Part shown: in pieces, positions 5,150 to 7,172 of the stretch | Position numbering within the stretch: the first letter of the stretch is position 1 | How the letters are laid out: each line of letters begins with the position of its first letter | Source of the DNA: Gemmatimonadales bacterium | GTDB lineage: Bacteria > Gemmatimonadota > Gemmatimonadetes > Gemmatimonadales > GWC2-71-9 | Length of the DNA: 7,172 nt | Reading direction: 5' to 3' | Assembly (NCBI GenBank): GCA_030601605.1 | Contig: JAUVTI010000101.1 | Span: 1-7,172 of the forward strand | The notes under the pieces: generated by a model | What the model was told of the DNA's origin: nothing | Database searches by the model: none | The model's input: the letters and a program-made list of their open reading frames with translations, nothing else | Position numbers and translations under genes: made by a program

Positions 5150-6598
5150 TCATGCGTCGACCTTGCCTGGAAGCCCCATCAGATACTCGTGCATGGCCTT
5201 TGCCGCGACCTTGGCCTGCGCCACGGCCGTCACGACCAGGTTCGGTCCCAGCACGTCGTCGCCGCCGGCGAACACGTTCCTGCGGCTGGTCGCGCCGGTC
5301 TCCTCGTCGATCGTGATGAGGCCCCAGTCGTGCGTTGCCAGGTCCTGCGTCTTCTCGCCGAGCAGCGGATCGGGCCAGTACCCGAGCGCCGAGATGACCG
5401 TATCCACCTCCATCGTGAACTCAGATCCCTCGATCGGCACCGGCCGGCGGCGGCCGGAGTCGTCCGGCTCGCCCAGCTCCATGCGGATGCACTCCATCGC
5501 TGCCACACGGCCCTCGTCATCGCCGATGAGCCGCACCGGTTGTGTGAGCCAGTGGAACTCGACGCCCTCTTCCTTGGCAAACTGGCGGTCTCGCTCGTTG
5601 CCGGGCATCTCGACTTCGGTGCGGCGGTACACGCAGATCACTTCCGCCGCGCCCAGGCGCACCGAAGTCCGCACGCAGTCCATCGCGGTGTCGCCGCCGC
5701 CGATCACGGCCACGCGATTACCCACGATGGGCGGTTTCTTGAGATCCTGGGGCCTCTTCTCCTCATCCACGTTGCCCCTGATCAGGAACGGCGTGGCGCT
5801 GTACACCCCGTCGAGATCCGCCCCCGGCACCTTGAACTCGACGCCCACGCCGGCGCCGACGCCCAGGAACACCGTTTCGTAACCCTGCTCGACCAGCTCG
5901 TCGATCCCGATGTCCTTGCCTATGGTCGTGTTGAAGCGGAACTCCACGCCGAGCGCCTTGAGGTAGTCGATCTTGTCGTCCACCACGTGGTGGTCCATCT
6001 TGAACTGCGGGATCCCGTAGCGCATGACGCCGCCGGGTGCGGGCCATGTGTCGAACACCGTCACGGCGTGCCCTTTCTTCGCCAGATCTTCGGCAACCGT
6101 GATGCCGGCCGGGCCCGCTCCTACGACTGCGGCACGGTGGCCGGTCGCGGGTTCCTTCTCGATGACGAACCCGCCGTGGGTGCGCTCGTAGTCGGCAACG
6201 AAAGCCTCGAGTCGGCCCACGGGGACGGGCGGCTTGCCCTTCTTGATGTAGATGCAGACCCCCTCACACAGCAGCACCTGCGGGCACACGCGCCCACACA
6301 CTTCGGGCATGGAGCTCGTCATGCGGAACACCTTGGCGGCGTCCTCGAAGTTGCCGTGCTCCAACTGCCACAGCGCCAAGGGAATGTCGTTGTGCAGGGG
6401 GCACGCCTTCACGCACTTCGCGCCCGGGCACTGGATGCAGCGCTCCGCTTCCTTCATCGCCGTCTCTGGATCGAACGGCAGGTAGGTTTCTTGGAAGTTG
6501 TGCCGGCGCACTTCAGGGTCCTGCTTGGGGACCCCGTGCGCCTCGGCGGCGAGGCGTCCCTTGCGGTCGACCTCCTTCGGACTCGGCTTTGGCAGCAT
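5150..6598 (-). CDS. GltD/NfnB-type NAD(P)H oxidoreductase (glutamate synthase small subunit family)
   Basis: The 482-residue flavoprotein has the full GltD architecture. Residues 54-66 (CxxCxxxxCxxxC: C54, C57, C62, C66, then PLHNDIP) and 101-115 (C101, C105, C111, C115) are the two cysteine sets that ligate [4Fe-4S] clusters in this family. The FAD fold follows with GAGPAG at 160-165 and APGGVMRYGIP at 187-197. The NAD(P) fold carries GGGDTAMD at 300-307 and YRR at 324-326, whose arginines suit NADPH. The FAD-closing AGGD motif lies near the C-terminus. Family members act as the small subunit of glutamate synthase, as NfnB/SudA in ferredoxin:NADP oxidoreductases, or as electron-transfer partners of other enzymes. 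No large glutamate synthase subunit is in view, and the gene follows a hydrogenase protease by 24 nt, which makes a hydrogenase-linked redox role possible. The ATG at 6598 has GGGAG (6606-6610) 7 nt upstream. Confidence 0.92.
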   Translation of the reverse strand: MLPKPSPKEVDRKGRLAAEAHGVPKQDPEVRRHNFQETYLPFDPETAMKEAERCIQCPGAKCVKACPLHNDIPLALWQLEHGNFEDAAKVFRMTSSMPEVCGRVCPQVLLCEGVCIYIKKGKPPVPVGRLEAFVADYERTHGGFVIEKEPATGHRAAVVGAGPAGITVAEDLAKKGHAVTVFDTWPAPGGVMRYGIPQFKMDHHVVDDKIDYLKALGVEFRFNTTIGKDIGIDELVEQGYETVFLGVGAGVGVEFKVPGADLDGVYSATPFLIRGNVDEEKRPQDLKKPPIVGNRVAVIGGGDTAMDCVRTSVRLGAAEVICVYRRTEVEMPGNERDRQFAKEEGVEFHWLTQPVRLIGDDEGRVAAMECIRMELGEPDDSGRRRPVPIEGSEFTMEVDTVISALGYWPDPLLGEKTQDLATHDWGLITIDEETGATSRRNVFAGGDDVLGPNLVVTAVAQAKVAAKAMHEYLMGLPGKVDA

Positions 6599-6610
6599 TC
6601 GGTCGCTCCC

Positions 6611-6644
6611 GGGCCTCAGCCTTCAGGGCTGTGTGCCGAGGCCC
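6611..6644 (-). other. Hairpin around the stop codon of the hydrogenase protease gene
   Basis: GGGCCTC (6611-6617) and GAGGCCC (6638-6644) are a perfect 7-bp inverted repeat; inside it AGCC (6618-6621) can pair with GGCT (6627-6630). The structure lies in the mRNA immediately before the ribosome binding site of the oxidoreductase gene. It could tune translation of the second gene or be chance in GC-rich DNA. Confidence 0.35.
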
Positions 6645-7150
6645 TCCAGGTTGAACCCATCAGCGGTTGTCGATTGCACGATCCGCTCGATGAGGTCGAC
6701 GACGCGTGGGACGGCGTCCTTCACCGCCGCTCCCATGTCGCCGCCCACCGTGCGGCAATCACCACCCTCGACCACGACGATCACCATCTCGTCGGGAACT
6801 GGTTGCTGCAGCATGCGGCCCACCGCCAGCGCCTCGAACAGACCTACGTAGTGCGGCGAGCCGCCGGGCGTGTCGCGGAGATCGTCCTCCTCGACGATGT
6901 ACATGGTGCCGGGCGGAGCCTGGCCGGTCATGACCGTATCCACGACGATCATGCGCCGCGCATGCAGCAGGTAGTCCAGCAGCCGGAAGCCCGTCTCCGT
7001 CGTTGCTACCACTTCGCAGTCGTCCCCGAGGCGGGTTCGCAGCAGGTCCGCCACCACGATGCCCAGTGCGTCGTCCGCCAGCAGGTCGTTGCCGAGGCAG
7101 AGGATCCGGAACGGGGCGGAATCATCCCTCTCCGTGTCCGGCAGCGGCAC
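6623..7150 (-). CDS. [NiFe]-hydrogenase maturation endopeptidase (HybD/HoxW/FrhD family)
   Basis: The 175-residue protein belongs to the family that clips the C-terminal tail from the large subunit of [NiFe] hydrogenases once nickel is inserted. The fold signature is present: ILCLGNDLLADDALG at 16-30, VVDTVMTGQAPPGT at 69-82, and SPHYVGL at 98-104. The nickel-sensing ligands known from E. coli HybD (Glu16, Asp62, His93) correspond to D27, D71 and H100, so the protein looks functional. The late segment EGGDCRTVGGDMGAAV is also typical of the family. It acts in the cytoplasm. The annotated start is GTG at 7150, but no Shine-Dalgarno is visible, the frame stays open to the right edge, and the GTG lies within a perfect inverted repeat, so the true start could be outside the window. 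The substrate hydrogenase is not in view. Confidence 0.92.
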   Translation of the reverse strand: MPLPDTERDDSAPFRILCLGNDLLADDALGIVVADLLRTRLGDDCEVVATTETGFRLLDYLLHARRMIVVDTVMTGQAPPGTMYIVEEDDLRDTPGGSPHYVGLFEALAVGRMLQQPVPDEMVIVVVEGGDCRTVGGDMGAAVKDAVPRVVDLIERIVQSTTADGFNLEGLGTQP

Positions 7151-7161
7151 GGAGAGGGATG
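7123..7161. repeat. Perfect 14-bp inverted repeat over the start of the hydrogenase protease gene
   Basis: catccctctccgtg (7123-7136) is the exact reverse complement of 7148-7161, with an 11-nt loop at 7137-7147. In the minus-strand mRNA the apparent GTG start forms the inner end of the 5' arm. The 3' arm carries GGAGAGGG, a purine-rich Shine-Dalgarno-like run. The structure could hide the start codon, serve as an operator, or be a remnant of a gene-end hairpin of an upstream gene. Confidence 0.7.
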
Positions 7162-7172
7162 CCCAATGAGAA

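Noticed and set aside
1..7172. tRNA, rRNA, CRISPR array, insertion sequence or phage genes
   Set aside because: I looked on both strands and saw no cloverleaf-type segment, regular spacer array, transposase motif or integrase motif.

Overview
The window is high-GC bacterial DNA in which every gene I can support lies on the minus strand, so transcription runs from the right edge to the left edge. The gene set points to Gemmatimonadota or a related high-GC Gram-negative phylum: an MJ0042-type zinc-ribbon protein with a long Pro/Ala linker, a PorV/PorQ-type outer-membrane protein, and Era coupled to a Trm112-like protein. This assignment is inference from gene content and style, not from a marker gene.

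Layout in transcription order. (1) Right edge: a [NiFe]-hydrogenase maturation endopeptidase (6623-7150), then after 24 nt a GltD/NfnB-type FAD, Fe-S and NAD(P)H oxidoreductase (5150-6598). The pair suggests the downstream end of a hydrogenase gene cluster whose structural genes would lie beyond position 7172. (2) A 136-nt spacer holding a long imperfect hairpin built from GGGAA-type heptads (5037-5097). (3) A tightly packed block with overlapping ends: era (4126-5013), a 56-residue Trm112-like zinc protein (3959-4129, ATGA overlap), a PorV/PorQ-type beta-barrel protein (2998-3978, 20-nt overlap) and an exported protein of unknown function (2147-2998, TAGTG overlap). Two small tandem hairpins directly follow its stop. 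(4) A spacer with a good sigma70-like promoter (2068-2096) that starts a two-gene unit: a receiver-like/GGDEF protein (1085-2032) and a zinc-ribbon protein with a conserved helical tail (155-1066). (5) Left edge: a second promoter-like element, a strong leader hairpin and the first 13 codons of a further gene (1-41).

The genes group into three themes: hydrogenase maturation with NAD(P)H redox chemistry; ribosome assembly GTPase plus envelope proteins in one translationally coupled block; and a putative c-di-GMP signalling unit. No RNA gene, CRISPR array, transposon or phage gene was seen, and no spacer exceeds 300 bases.

Most notable: Era has a degraded G4 base-recognition motif (TGAD for NKxD); the GGDEF protein has a receiver lacking most phosphotransfer residues, a GGDDF active-site motif and no standard I-site; and a perfect 14-bp inverted repeat contains the apparent start codon of the hydrogenase protease.
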